From positions 186,001-250,000 of the forward strand of contig CAVXHQ010000001.1 in NCBI GenBank assembly GCA_963761735.1: DNA of 64,000 nt, written 5' to 3'. Shown here one piece after another: positions 33,915 to 43,165 of this stretch. The translations under genes and the position numbers were made by a program. Numbering within the stretch: the stretch's first letter is position 1; every line of letters starts with the position of its first letter. The notes beneath the pieces were generated by a model. The model ran no database searches. It was given only the letters and a program-made list of their open reading frames with translations, and had not been told where the DNA came from. This DNA is from CAVXHQ01 sp963761735 (lineage in GTDB: Bacteria; Pseudomonadota; Alphaproteobacteria; Rhodobacterales; Rhodobacteraceae).

Positions 33915-35051
33915 TCATCGAATGAGGCGGACCACCTTCGATCTGTCCGAAGAACCCGACTTGTGCCGGGCACGGTCCGTGGCAAGGCTCACGGCCTTCG
34001 TGAAGGCCACTTCTGCCCGACCGGACCGTGCACCGACGGGATGGACCGCGCCGCCGACCGAAACGTTGATATCGGCACCCATCTCCGCCAGCAGCCGTTG
34101 CAGCTTCTGTTCGACCGTCTCGACCGACAGAAGGGTCGAGGCATCGGCGGCGACCATAATGGCGCTGCCGTCGACAATGGCCATCAGCGGACGTTGGGCC
34201 TCGAAGCAGCGGGCCGCGGCGACCGCGACGTCCCGCAGATGCCCCTGATCGTCCCGCGCATCCGAGGCCGCATTCCGCCGTTCGCCCCAGATGGCGAAGA
34301 CGCTGACCTTCTCGATCTCCCGGTTCGGCAAAAGGCTCAGGTAGCTGGCGAGATTCTTGGCACTGATGAGGTTCTCAAGCCATCTGTCGTCGACCCGGGG
34401 GGGCGCTTCGCGGACCGGATCGGCGACCGGATCGGCCCGGGGCGCCGAACGGCTCGCCTGCACGAGGTCCCAGGCGTGTTCGAGGCGGGCCCGGAGATCC
34501 TCGATATCGAAGGGCTTGGTGGCGTAATCGGTCGCCCCCGCCACGATCGCCGATCCGATGTTGCCGATATCGCGCATCGCGGTCAGCATGATGATCGGCG
34601 TCTTGCTATAGGCCGGCATTGCCCGGATGCGGCGGCACAGCTCGATCCCGTCCATCCCCGGCATGCTGATGTCGAGCATCAGGCAATCGAACGGCTCGTC
34701 GCGCCGCTCGAGGAGGGACAGGGCCGCCGCCGCGCCATCGGCGCCGGTAACATCGGCGAAGCCGGTTTTCGCCGTTATTTTGGGCAGCAGTTCGAGGATG
34801 AAGGCATCGTCGTCGACCGCGAGGATCGACATCGACCCGGCCCTCCGGGCAGACAGGGGGGGCGCCCCCGGCACCGCGCCCCCGGCCAACCGGTCGTCGA
34901 TGGCGAATTGCACCAACGGCACGAGAAACATCACGGCAGTGGCCGTGACCGTATAGACCAGCATGGCCACCCAGAAGGGCGATCCCGCCAGGACCGTCGC
35001 GGTCGCGGCCAAAAGCCCGGTCACGGCACCGACGAGAACATAACCCAACAT
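33915..35051 (-). CDS. Receiver-domain protein with N-terminal membrane segment and degenerate GGDEF-like output
   Basis: 378 residues from ATG 35051: two hydrophobic segments (residues 3-22 and 27-50), then a receiver domain from about residue 74. It has acidic pocket AVDDD, phospho-acceptor Asp127 in CLMLDISMPGMDG, Thr in PIIMLTA and Lys in YATKPFD. The last 120 residues have a GGDEF-like pattern, with AIVDGSAIMVAAD where GGDEF should be and INVSVGGAV later, so no cyclase activity is expected. ATG 34832 (GGAGGG upstream) would give a soluble protein matching its paralogue at 43166. GGAG also precedes 35051. It is divergent from a histidine kinase gene. Confidence 0.82.
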   Translation of the reverse strand: MLGYVLVGAVTGLLAATATVLAGSPFWVAMLVYTVTATAVMFLVPLVQFAIDDRLAGGAVPGAPPLSARRAGSMSILAVDDDAFILELLPKITAKTGFADVTGADGAAAALSLLERRDEPFDCLMLDISMPGMDGIELCRRIRAMPAYSKTPIIMLTAMRDIGNIGSAIVAGATDYATKPFDIEDLRARLEHAWDLVQASRSAPRADPVADPVREAPPRVDDRWLENLISAKNLASYLSLLPNREIEKVSVFAIWGERRNAASDARDDQGHLRDVAVAAARCFEAQRPLMAIVDGSAIMVAADASTLLSVETVEQKLQRLLAEMGADINVSVGGAVHPVGARSGRAEVAFTKAVSLATDRARHKSGSSDRSKVVRLIR

Positions 35052-35283
35052 GACGGCTCCAAACAGATTCTACCTACAGTTGTAGCGCAGATTACGTGGT
35101 TTCCAGCTCCGTAGTTCAGCAGAATTTGCCGATGGCGGATATTTGGATGTGGATTTTAGGCATTTCTTGGCTGACTGTGTCATCCTGAACGCACAACAGA
35201 AATCGCCGGGTGTGCCGTTGCCGCCAAAAACGGTGAACCGGATCTGTCTTGCAGACCGTCGGCACAACCTGGAGGTGAGGCCC

Positions 35284-37113
35284 GTGCAAAGCCGGACGAT
35301 GAACGACAGCATGATCACCCATGCGTTCGAGGAGATGCGCATCCCCCTGATGATCCTCGGGCCGGAGGGGGCCATTTTGCGCTGCAACCGGGCTGCGGGC
35401 CACCTGTTCGGCCATTCCGTCGACGGCCTGACGAAGTTGTCGATCCACGAGGTCCTTCCCGACGCTTCCGTTACCGCGCTCGACGCCGCGATCGAGCGGC
35501 CGAACGTCGACGCCGTCATCCGCGACATGGCGGCGCGGGACGGAACGGGACGGCCGATCTTCCTCACGGTCCAGGTGACGATCCTGACGGAACCCGACCG
35601 CGGAAACCTCTATGCCCTTGCCCTGCGGAACACGACCAAAGAGACCGACCGGCGGCAACGGGCGGTTCGCGAGCGGGAGCGCGCCGAAAACGCGATCCGG
35701 GGCGCGCGGATCGGGGTCTTCGAATTCGATCCGGGCGACGGATCGGTGGCGGTGTCGGACATTTGGCGCGACCTGCTCGAGATGCCGGACACCGCGCCCG
35801 AAGACGTCCAAGACGCATGGCGCGCGCGCGTGCATCCCGCCGATCTCGACACCGCGCTCGACCCGGTGCGCCGCTGCCTGTCGGGCGAGGCGGCGCGGGC
35901 GACCTGCGAATACCGCCTGCGCGCGCGGGATGGGACGCGCTGGCGATGGATGCAGACGGACGTCGCGGCGGTCGGATCAATCGACGACGGCCACCCGACT
36001 CGGCTCATCGGCGCGACGAGCGAGATCACGGACCGCAAGGACGCCGAGAGCAGGCTGCGCCGCATGACGGACCGGCTGCGGTCGTCGTTCGAGAACCCCA
36101 TCGTCGGCCAGGCGATCCTCCGCCTCGACGGCACGTTCGAACAGGTCAATGCCGCGCTGTGCGACCTGATCGGCCACGACATGGACGTCATGCTGGCGAT
36201 CGGCATGGGCCACGTCACCCATCCCGACGACCACGCGGCCGACCGGGACCGCCTTGCCAGGCTGATCGAGGGGGAGGTGCCCGCCTTCCAGATCGAAAAG
36301 CGCTATGTCCGGGCGAACGGCGCCGTCATGTGGGGGTTGTGCAATATCGCCCTGGTCCGGGATGCCGACGGCACCCCCGAACATTTCGTGTCGCAGATCG
36401 TCGATATCACGGAACGGCGCCGTCTCGCCGAACTCAAGAGCGAGTTCGTGGCGACCGTCAGCCATGAATTGCGGACCCCGCTGACCTCGGTCCTGGGGTC
36501 GCTGACCCTTTTGTCCCTGATGGACGAAGAGCCGTTTTCGGACGAGGCCCGACGCCTCCTATACATCGCCGAAGAAAACGGCAAGCGCCTCGGCGCCCTT
36601 ATCGAGGACATCCTCGACTTCGAAAAGTTCTCGGCCCGGCAGATGCGCTTTTCGTCCTCGGACCAGAACGTCGCCGACATGATGGGCGAGGCGGCGCTCG
36701 CCAACCGGGCGGTCGCGGATATCTACGGTGTCGGGTTCGCGGTGGCGCCCGGGGATCGGTCCCTGTCGTGCAGGGTCGATCCCGGGCGGTTCCAGCAGGT
36801 GATGACGAACCTTTTGTCCAACGCGGCGAAGTTCGCGACCCCCGCCAGCGACATCTCAGTGGCGGCGGAGCGCCGGGACGACATGGTCCGGGTGTCGGTC
36901 GCCAACGCGGGCGAGCCGATCCCCGAGGCCTTCCGCGACATGATCTTCAGGCCCTTCCTTCAGGCCCTGCCCGTATCGACGCGGAATCGCGGCGGAACCG
37001 GCCTCGGGCTGAGCATCACCCGTCAGATCGTCGAGCAGATGGGCGGCGCCATCGGTTTCGACTCTACCCCCGAGGGCACGACGGTCTTCTGGTTTACGGT
37101 TCCGGCGATCTAG
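35284..37113 (+). CDS. PAS-PAS-PAS hybrid-type sensor histidine kinase (soluble)
   Basis: 609 residues if started at GTG 35284 behind GGAGGTGAGG; ATG 35299 is the next choice, and the frame is open to TTG 35143. Three PAS-like segments lie at about 1-120, 135-255 (WRWMQTDVAAVG, LIGATSEITDRKDAE) and 265-385 (GQAILRLDGTFEQVNAALC, FVSQIVDITERRRL). HisKA follows with the phospho-His at about 394 in TVSHELRTPLTS, and HATPase with N box TNLLSNAAKF and G box GGTGLGLSI. No membrane helices, so it senses a cytoplasmic signal. The paralogue is at 44165-45991. The likely partner is the divergent receiver protein. Confidence 0.88.
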   Translation: MQSRTMNDSMITHAFEEMRIPLMILGPEGAILRCNRAAGHLFGHSVDGLTKLSIHEVLPDASVTALDAAIERPNVDAVIRDMAARDGTGRPIFLTVQVTILTEPDRGNLYALALRNTTKETDRRQRAVRERERAENAIRGARIGVFEFDPGDGSVAVSDIWRDLLEMPDTAPEDVQDAWRARVHPADLDTALDPVRRCLSGEAARATCEYRLRARDGTRWRWMQTDVAAVGSIDDGHPTRLIGATSEITDRKDAESRLRRMTDRLRSSFENPIVGQAILRLDGTFEQVNAALCDLIGHDMDVMLAIGMGHVTHPDDHAADRDRLARLIEGEVPAFQIEKRYVRANGAVMWGLCNIALVRDADGTPEHFVSQIVDITERRRLAELKSEFVATVSHELRTPLTSVLGSLTLLSLMDEEPFSDEARRLLYIAEENGKRLGALIEDILDFEKFSARQMRFSSSDQNVADMMGEAALANRAVADIYGVGFAVAPGDRSLSCRVDPGRFQQVMTNLLSNAAKFATPASDISVAAERRDDMVRVSVANAGEPIPEAFRDMIFRPFLQALPVSTRNRGGTGLGLSITRQIVEQMGGAIGFDSTPEGTTVFWFTVPAI

Positions 37114-37348
37114 GGCAGATGCACGCGGCGGCATCGCGCGCGCGATATCCATCTCCGCGCCTCCGGCAGGATCGGCAGTTTCTTGCCGTCGGCCCTGAAA
37201 CATGGTACAACTGTCTACACTTAAAAGGAAATCAACTATAAGAAGAGTTTAGTTTCGTGAGGCGTCCATGTGTCGACGGCGGTGTCGGTCGAACCGTCCG
37301 GTCTGACCCGACGTCCTGGTTCCACCCGGCGACAGAAAGAGGTGCCAC

Positions 37349-38236
37349 ATGACAAGACCCGTGAGGAAAGCGGTATTCCCCGTCGCCGGCCTGGGAACAC
37401 GGTTCCTTCCCGCGACCAAGGCACAGCCTAAGGAGATGCTCACGGTCATCGATAAGCCGATCATCCAGTTCGCCGTCGAAGAGGCGATCGCGGCGGGCAT
37501 CACCCACCTGATCTTCGTCATCGGTCGGACCAAACGCTCCATCGCGGACCATTTCGACGCCAACCCCGAACTCGACATGCTCCTTCGCAACAAAGGCAAG
37601 GACGACATCGCCGACCAGTTGAACAGCATCGTTCCCAAGGACGTGGCCTGCATCTATTTCCGCCAGGCCGAGGCGCTGGGTCTCGGCCATGCGGTCGCCT
37701 GCGCCGCTCCGGTGATCGACGACGACGAACCCTTCGCCGTCCTTCTCGCCGATGACCTGATGCGGGCGGATGTGCCGGTTCTCAAGCAGATGATCGATAT
37801 CCACGCGACCACAGGGCGAAGCCTCGTCGCCGTCGAATCGGTCGCGCCGGACATGGTCCAGAGCTATGGCATCGTCGACGCCGACCTGCCGCACCCCGGC
37901 GCCCACGCGGACATGCGCGGTGTCGTCGAGAAGCCCAAGACAGAGGAGGCTCCAAGCAACCAGGCCATCGTCGGGCGCTATGTCCTCGACGGCCGGATCA
38001 TGCGGATGCTCGGCGAGCAGAAGCCGGGGGCGGGGGGCGAGGTCCAGTTGACCGACGCCCTGGAACGCCTGATCGGCGATCCCGGCATCGACGCCTACCG
38101 CTTCGAGGGGAAACGTTACGATTGTGGCTCCAAGATCGGGTTCATCGAATGCACCATGGCCAGCGCCCTGGAGCATCCCGAATTCGGCGCGCGGGTCCGC
38201 GACTTCATGCGATCCATGATCGCGGCCGACACGTGA
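37349..38236 (+). CDS. galU: UTP-glucose-1-phosphate uridylyltransferase
   Basis: A 295-residue enzyme making UDP-glucose from UTP and glucose-1-phosphate. The nucleotide-binding motif is FPVAGLGTRFLPATKAQPKE at the N-terminus, then IDKPIIQFAVEEAIAAG, AVLLADDLM (metal Asp) and RYDCGSKIGF-like substrate motif GKRYDCGSKIGFIEC. AGAGGTG precedes the ATG. UDP-glucose is the substrate of the BcsA encoded downstream, so the gene supplies precursor for the polymer locus. The 235-bp upstream gap holds no gene. Confidence 0.94.
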   Translation: MTRPVRKAVFPVAGLGTRFLPATKAQPKEMLTVIDKPIIQFAVEEAIAAGITHLIFVIGRTKRSIADHFDANPELDMLLRNKGKDDIADQLNSIVPKDVACIYFRQAEALGLGHAVACAAPVIDDDEPFAVLLADDLMRADVPVLKQMIDIHATTGRSLVAVESVAPDMVQSYGIVDADLPHPGAHADMRGVVEKPKTEEAPSNQAIVGRYVLDGRIMRMLGEQKPGAGGEVQLTDALERLIGDPGIDAYRFEGKRYDCGSKIGFIECTMASALEHPEFGARVRDFMRSMIAADT

Positions 38237-38309
38237 CGTACCGTTCGGACCCGTCGACGCGGACGGTGCGCGTTCCGGCGGAGGCACGGTTTGCGCAGAA
38301 TCGCCGTCG

Positions 38310-39965
38310 ATGCTGACGCAGGCCGGTCTTTTGTCGTGCATGGAACTGCGGGCCGGAGAGGTGCAGGACTACTTTGTCCTGGCGCTTCTGCCGACGTTCA
38401 TCGCCATGACGATCTGGATTCGCTACCAGCCCGCGTTCAACGGCAGGCGCTTCTTCCTCACGGCGAACTGGGCCCTCGTCGCCTGGCTCTTCGCGGTGGT
38501 GATGGAGCTGTTCAGCGAGACCGCCGATTGCAAAATATTGTGGAGCACGCTGGCCTTCCCCGGCGTCGGCCTGTTGCCGGTGGCGTGGTTCCTGTTCGTC
38601 TATCGCTATACCCGGAACGAGACCGGGCCCGTGCAGCGCTGGCAGTTGGGCTTACTGATCGTGGTGCCAGCCATCGCCACGCTAGCGGCCATGACGAACC
38701 CGATTCACGGCCTGTTCTACGGCGCCGGCACCGCGGCGATCGATACGGCCCCGGGCGCGCCGGTCGCCTACGATCACGGCCCGCTCTTCTTCGCCGACGC
38801 GGCCATGCTCTACGCGTTCATCGTCGCAAGCTTCGTGCTGCTGGCGCGCGGCGCCGTCCGCACGTCGGGGGTCGAGCGTCTGATGTATGCCGTGCTGCTG
38901 GTCATGACGGCAATACCCACCATGGCGAACGTGGGCTATGTCGTTTTCGGCATCGGCATCGCCGGGTTCGATCCGACGCCCTTCCTGTTCTCGTTCGTGC
39001 TGGTCGCCTATGTCGGCCTGATCTCGTTCGGCAACTTCTTCCAGATATCGCTGATCGCCAAGGAAATGATTTTCGACAGCCTTCCGAACGCCGTCTTGGT
39101 CCTGAGCAGGGACGGCAGGATCATCGCGTCGAACCGGGCGGCGCAGGCCACTTTTCCGATGGACTGGACGGCCGCCCCCGGGGTCCATGACCTGCCGGCG
39201 CTGGCCGACATCATGACCGTGGCGGTCTCAGGCGAACGGCTCGACAATCCGCCTGAGATAAAGGTCGGGGACGCTGAGTTCGAGGTCCGGATGACGACGA
39301 TCTACGGCTCTCACGGCGCACGCCGGCGCAGCGTCATCGGCTTCGCCTTCGTCTTCTTCGAGATCACGACGCGCAAGCAGGTCGAGCAAGCCCTGTCCCG
39401 GGCTCTCGACGCGACGGACGCGAGGCTCGACGACGTGCTGTCTCAGAACCGGCGCATCACGGACGAGGTGCGGACCGATCCGCTGACCGGATTGCTGAAC
39501 CGCCGCACCCTGACCGAAGAGTTCGAGGCCATGACGACCTCCCGCGAGGATGGACAGGTCTTTGCGGTCATCGTGGACATCGACCATTTCAAGAAGGTCA
39601 ACGACCGGCTGGGGCACGGTGTCGGCGACAAGGTCCTGGTCGCGCTGGGAACCTGTCTGCGCCGCGGGTTCCGCAGCGACGATCGCGTCTTTCGCCTCGG
39701 CGGCGAGGAATTCCTCATCCTTTTGGGCAGGATAGACATCCAGTCGCTTCACAGCCGCATCGCCGGCCTGCGCGAGGTGGTCGCCGCCGCCGGAAACATC
39801 CTGCTGCCCGAAGACATGGCGTTGCGGTTCTCGGCCGGCATCGGGGCCTGGCCGTCCGATGCGGACACGCTGCCGAAACTGCTCGAGATTGCGGACAAGA
39901 GACTCTACTCGGCGAAGAAATCAGGGCGAAACAGGACCGTCGGTCCGCTGGCGGAGACGGGATGA
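38310..39965 (+). CDS. Membrane diguanylate cyclase (7TM + PAS + GGDEF)
   Basis: 551 residues. About seven transmembrane helices lie in residues 20-250 (7TM histidine-kinase-type N-terminal domain), a PAS-like domain at about 255-370, and GGDEF from about 385 (RTDPLTGLLNRRTLTEEF, VDIDHFKKVNDRLGHGVGD). The active motif is LGGEEF at about 464. The allosteric product-inhibition site RxxD (RSDD) lies exactly five residues before it. It should synthesise c-di-GMP from GTP, the activator of cellulose synthase. The stop overlaps the bcsN start. Confidence 0.93.
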   Translation: MLTQAGLLSCMELRAGEVQDYFVLALLPTFIAMTIWIRYQPAFNGRRFFLTANWALVAWLFAVVMELFSETADCKILWSTLAFPGVGLLPVAWFLFVYRYTRNETGPVQRWQLGLLIVVPAIATLAAMTNPIHGLFYGAGTAAIDTAPGAPVAYDHGPLFFADAAMLYAFIVASFVLLARGAVRTSGVERLMYAVLLVMTAIPTMANVGYVVFGIGIAGFDPTPFLFSFVLVAYVGLISFGNFFQISLIAKEMIFDSLPNAVLVLSRDGRIIASNRAAQATFPMDWTAAPGVHDLPALADIMTVAVSGERLDNPPEIKVGDAEFEVRMTTIYGSHGARRRSVIGFAFVFFEITTRKQVEQALSRALDATDARLDDVLSQNRRITDEVRTDPLTGLLNRRTLTEEFEAMTTSREDGQVFAVIVDIDHFKKVNDRLGHGVGDKVLVALGTCLRRGFRSDDRVFRLGGEEFLILLGRIDIQSLHSRIAGLREVVAAAGNILLPEDMALRFSAGIGAWPSDADTLPKLLEIADKRLYSAKKSGRNRTVGPLAETG

Positions 39966-40642
39966 TGCGAACCGCGCGCCCCCTCCTTCGGCGCACGGCG
40001 CGCCTGATCGGCCTGCCGTTCGTGCTGGCGATGGCGGCCTGCGTTGCATCGCCGTTCCTCGGAAACCTCAGCGTCGAGACACTTCAGATGTCCCGGCAGT
40101 TCGTGCAGCAACGCCTCGATCATGGATGGGCGGCCCCGCAGGGCGCGATGGTCGCGATACAACGCAGCCTCGGGTCCGAGGCCGAACAGATCATCGGGCT
40201 GGTCAACGAGACCACGATCGAGGGCGACAATTTTCTGTGGCTGCGCGCCCGGGTCCCCGACGGACGCAATCCCGGACGGTTCTCGCTTGCCGATTTCATG
40301 TCGCGCACCGAGGGCGTCCCGGTGCCTTTCGCCCGCGTTTCCGACGAAAACCTGCGCCGGGGCAGCGACACGCTGGGCACCTATTTCTATCTTGAATGGC
40401 GCAGCGGCGGATCGACGAATTGCGTTCTTGCCTTTCGCCGTATTGCGGGCGCCGAGCGGATATTGCCGCGTGGCACCAACGTGCTCGAGGTGATGTTGCG
40501 CAATTGCGTTCTTGGCAGCATCGAAGAGGCGCTGTTGCCCATTCAGGACCGCCAGATCGGCGTCGCCGCCGTCGCGGGAACAGAACCCGCGGGCGGCGGC
40601 AACCGCATGATCTCGCCCCTCGCAGCACCGCCGGTAGAGTAA
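39962..40642 (+). CDS. bcsN: BcsN-like cellulose biosynthesis lipoprotein
   Basis: 226 residues with a twin-Arg-rich N-terminus and hydrophobic stretch ending VLAMAACVASPF, a plausible lipobox with Cys27. The body (LGSEAEQIIGLVNETTIEGD, then NFLWLRARVP, TNCVLAFRRIAGAERILPRG) resembles BcsN proteins, found before bcsA in alphaproteobacterial cellulose loci. It overlaps the diguanylate cyclase stop and lies 34 bp before bcsA. The role of BcsN is not biochemically defined. ATG 39965 is an alternative start. Confidence 0.72.
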   Translation: MMRTARPLLRRTARLIGLPFVLAMAACVASPFLGNLSVETLQMSRQFVQQRLDHGWAAPQGAMVAIQRSLGSEAEQIIGLVNETTIEGDNFLWLRARVPDGRNPGRFSLADFMSRTEGVPVPFARVSDENLRRGSDTLGTYFYLEWRSGGSTNCVLAFRRIAGAERILPRGTNVLEVMLRNCVLGSIEEALLPIQDRQIGVAAVAGTEPAGGGNRMISPLAAPPVE

Positions 40643-40676
40643 TGATCATGAATATTTCAGCCACCGGATCCGCGTC

Positions 40677-42758
40677 ATGAGCGCGGCCAGCACACCATCG
40701 CGCACGCAGGCCTGGCCGGAAATGGTGCTCTGGCTGCTGTTTTCCATCGTCATCGCAGCGATGGTCAGCGTGCCGATTTCCACCAGCGGCCAGGCCTTCC
40801 TCAGTATCGTCGCCGTCGCCGTCGTGGCGTTGCTGAAACCCTACGCCCGCCTCCTCGTGGCGCGGTTCTTCCTGCTGGCGACGGCAAGCCTCGTGGTCCT
40901 GCGCTACTATCTCTGGCGCGTCCTCGAAACGATGCCCGATCCGGGTCTGACCATCTCGTTCGTTGTCGCGGTCATGCTGCTCATCGTCGAGAGCTATTCG
41001 ATCATGGTGTTCTTTCTGAATGCCTTCATCGGCGCCGACCCGACACGCCGCAAATTCCCCGAAATGGTCGCGCCCGAGGATCTGCCGACGGTCGACATCC
41101 TCGTGCCGTCCTACAACGAGCCGTCCGAAATGCTGAGCGTCACGCTCGCCGCGGCCAAGAACATGATCTATCCGAACGACAAGCGGACGGTGGTCTTGTG
41201 CGACGACGGCGGCACGGATCAGCGATGCAATTCGTCGGACGCGGACCTGGCGGAACGCTCGAAGGCGCGGCGGGCCGAGTTGCAGGCGCTGTGCGCCGAA
41301 CTGGGCGTGACCTATGTGACCCGCGCCAAGAACGAGAACGCCAAGGCCGGGAACATGTCCTCCGCCCTCGAGAACCTGTCGGGCGATCTGGTCGTGGTGT
41401 TCGACGCCGATCACGTGCCCAGCCGCGATTTCCTCGCCTGGACCGTGAACCATTTCGTCGACGATCCCGAACTGTTCCTGGTGCAGACGCCGCACTTTTT
41501 CATCAACAAGGACCCGATCCAGCGTAACCTCGAACTGGTCGAGGAATGCCCGCCCGAGAACGAGATGTTCTACAGCCTGATCCACCGCGGCCTCGACCGC
41601 TGGGACGGCGCGTTTTTCTGCGGCTCGGCGGCGCTGCTGCGGCGCAAGGCTCTTGATTCCGTCGGCGGTTTTGCCGGCGAGACGATCACCGAGGACGCCG
41701 AAACCGCCCTCGAGATCCATTCGGGCGGCTGGAAGAGCCTGTATATCGACCGGGCGATGATCGCGGGCCTGCAACCCGAGACGTTCGCCACGTTCATCGA
41801 ACAGCGCGGACGCTGGGCGGCGGGCATGATGCAGATGCTGATGCTGAAAAACCCCCTGTTCCGCCCCGGCCTGCGCCTGTCGCAGCGGGTCTGCTACATC
41901 AATTCCATGAGCTTTTGGCTGTTTCCGCTGATGCGGCTGTTCTATCTGTTCGTGCCGCTGGTCTACCTGTTCTTCGGGATCGAGATCTTCGTGGCGACCT
42001 TCGACGAGGTGCTGGCCTACATGCTCGGCTATCTTGCGGTGTCGTTCATGGTGCAGAATGCGCTCTACGCCCGGTTCAGGTGGCCACTTATCTCGGAGGT
42101 CTACGAGGTGGCGCAGGCCCCCTATCTGGCGCGCGCGGTCCTGCGCACGATCTTCAAACCGCGCGGTGCGACGTTCAACGTGACGGCCAAGGACGAGACG
42201 CTGGACGAGGATTACATCTCGCCGATCCACTGGCCGCTGACGATCATCTTCATCTTCATGCTCGCCGGGATCGTCGCCCTCGGCATCCGCTGGTACGCCT
42301 TTCCGGGCGACCACACGGTTCTGGTCGTCGTCGGCGGCTGGGCGGTCTTCAACTTCATCCTGATCAGCATCGCCTATCGCGCGGTGTCGCGGGCCGCCGA
42401 TTTCCGTACCTGCGCCGCACGTTCGACCAGTCCGCGCTCCCTCGACGTCGCCTATGAGCGGGCATGGTGCGTCCATAACCTCCGACAGGCCGCTCGAGGC
42501 GCTCGCGCTGTTCACTTCCGCGGCGGAGGGCGGCCTCGGCGGCACTGTGCCGCGCGACGCACGCTACGGCATGGCCCTCTCGCTTCTCGCACGCAAGATG
42601 ACGGACGCGGCCTCGCGCATCGCGGCCGCGACGGACTTCGATATCGAGCGGCGCCGCACCGTCGAGGCCATCATCCTCGACCAACGCGGCGTCCGGGCCC
42701 ATCGGGAAGAGAACTATGCCCAAGCCATCGTCTATTTCGATGGTCTCGAGGCGCTTGA
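40677..42758 (+). CDS. bcsA: Cellulose synthase catalytic subunit, C-terminus replaced
   Basis: The frame is open for 693 residues, but BcsA similarity ends at about residue 571 (SIAYRAVS, 42389). Before that are N-terminal helices and the glycosyltransferase-2 core: VDILVPSYNEPSEM, CDDGGTD, FDADH at about 242, TEDAE at about 338 and QRGRW at 376, followed by the channel-forming helices. The c-di-GMP-binding PilZ domain (RxxxR and DxSxxG) that should follow is missing. The remaining 120 residues are a shifted reading of another gene. With no PilZ domain, no bcsB and no bcsZ visible, regulated synthesis is unlikely. Confidence 0.88.
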   Translation: MSAASTPSRTQAWPEMVLWLLFSIVIAAMVSVPISTSGQAFLSIVAVAVVALLKPYARLLVARFFLLATASLVVLRYYLWRVLETMPDPGLTISFVVAVMLLIVESYSIMVFFLNAFIGADPTRRKFPEMVAPEDLPTVDILVPSYNEPSEMLSVTLAAAKNMIYPNDKRTVVLCDDGGTDQRCNSSDADLAERSKARRAELQALCAELGVTYVTRAKNENAKAGNMSSALENLSGDLVVVFDADHVPSRDFLAWTVNHFVDDPELFLVQTPHFFINKDPIQRNLELVEECPPENEMFYSLIHRGLDRWDGAFFCGSAALLRRKALDSVGGFAGETITEDAETALEIHSGGWKSLYIDRAMIAGLQPETFATFIEQRGRWAAGMMQMLMLKNPLFRPGLRLSQRVCYINSMSFWLFPLMRLFYLFVPLVYLFFGIEIFVATFDEVLAYMLGYLAVSFMVQNALYARFRWPLISEVYEVAQAPYLARAVLRTIFKPRGATFNVTAKDETLDEDYISPIHWPLTIIFIFMLAGIVALGIRWYAFPGDHTVLVVVGGWAVFNFILISIAYRAVSRAADFRTCAARSTSPRSLDVAYERAWCVHNLRQAARGARAVHFRGGGRPRRHCAARRTLRHGPLASRTQDDGRGLAHRGRDGLRYRAAPHRRGHHPRPTRRPGPSGRELCPSHRLFRWSRGA

Positions 42759-42909
42759 CGGCACGCTGCGCCGCGATCTGTCGATCCTGCGGGCCTATGC
42801 CTACCTCAACAGCGGCAACCGCGCCGTCGCACGGGCGGAATTCCGATGGCTCGACGACGAACTGGCGACCGACGAGACCCGCGCCGGACTGGCGGCCGTG
42901 CGCGGCTAG
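42454..42909 (+). pseudogene. TPR-type (BcsC-like) protein, 3' remnant
   Basis: From about 42470 this frame reads DRPLEALALFTSAAEGGLGG, KMTDAASRIAAATDFDIERR, GVRAHREENYAQAIVYFDGL and LRAYAYLNSGNRAVARAEFR, helical repeats like the end of a TPR protein. It overlaps the tail of the bcsA frame in a different register. The simplest reading is an internal deletion that fused the 5' part of bcsA to the last 150 codons of a downstream TPR (outer-membrane BcsC-like) gene, removing what lay between. Confidence 0.55.
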
Positions 42910-43165
42910 CCAGACCCTACCCTGCGCTCCGCGCGAGATGCGCAAATCGTCGACCGGAAAGCGGCGATTTTTCCAAAAAAAGTGCCAGCCGCAGGGTGAG
43001 TATACCGTCCGGTGCCTTGTTTCGGTCATAGTTTTCTTGTTTGTTGGGAAACAAGACGATGCGTTCGGGAAGACGCTGCGACCTCGCTGGATCCACCACT
43101 GTAGATCTGCCTGACGGCATTCTGCGGTCTTTTGTTAACGATCCACTTGTTTCGTGAGGCATGCC

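Noticed and set aside
34830..35114. Plus-strand tail of the 409-codon ORF 33885-35114 as a real gene
   Set aside because: Antisense to a receiver domain with complete phosphorylation residues; no family features of its own.
40296..42545. 749-codon minus-strand ORF opposite bcsA
   Set aside because: His/Asp/Arg-rich low-complexity shadow of BcsA, which has clear catalytic motifs on the plus strand.
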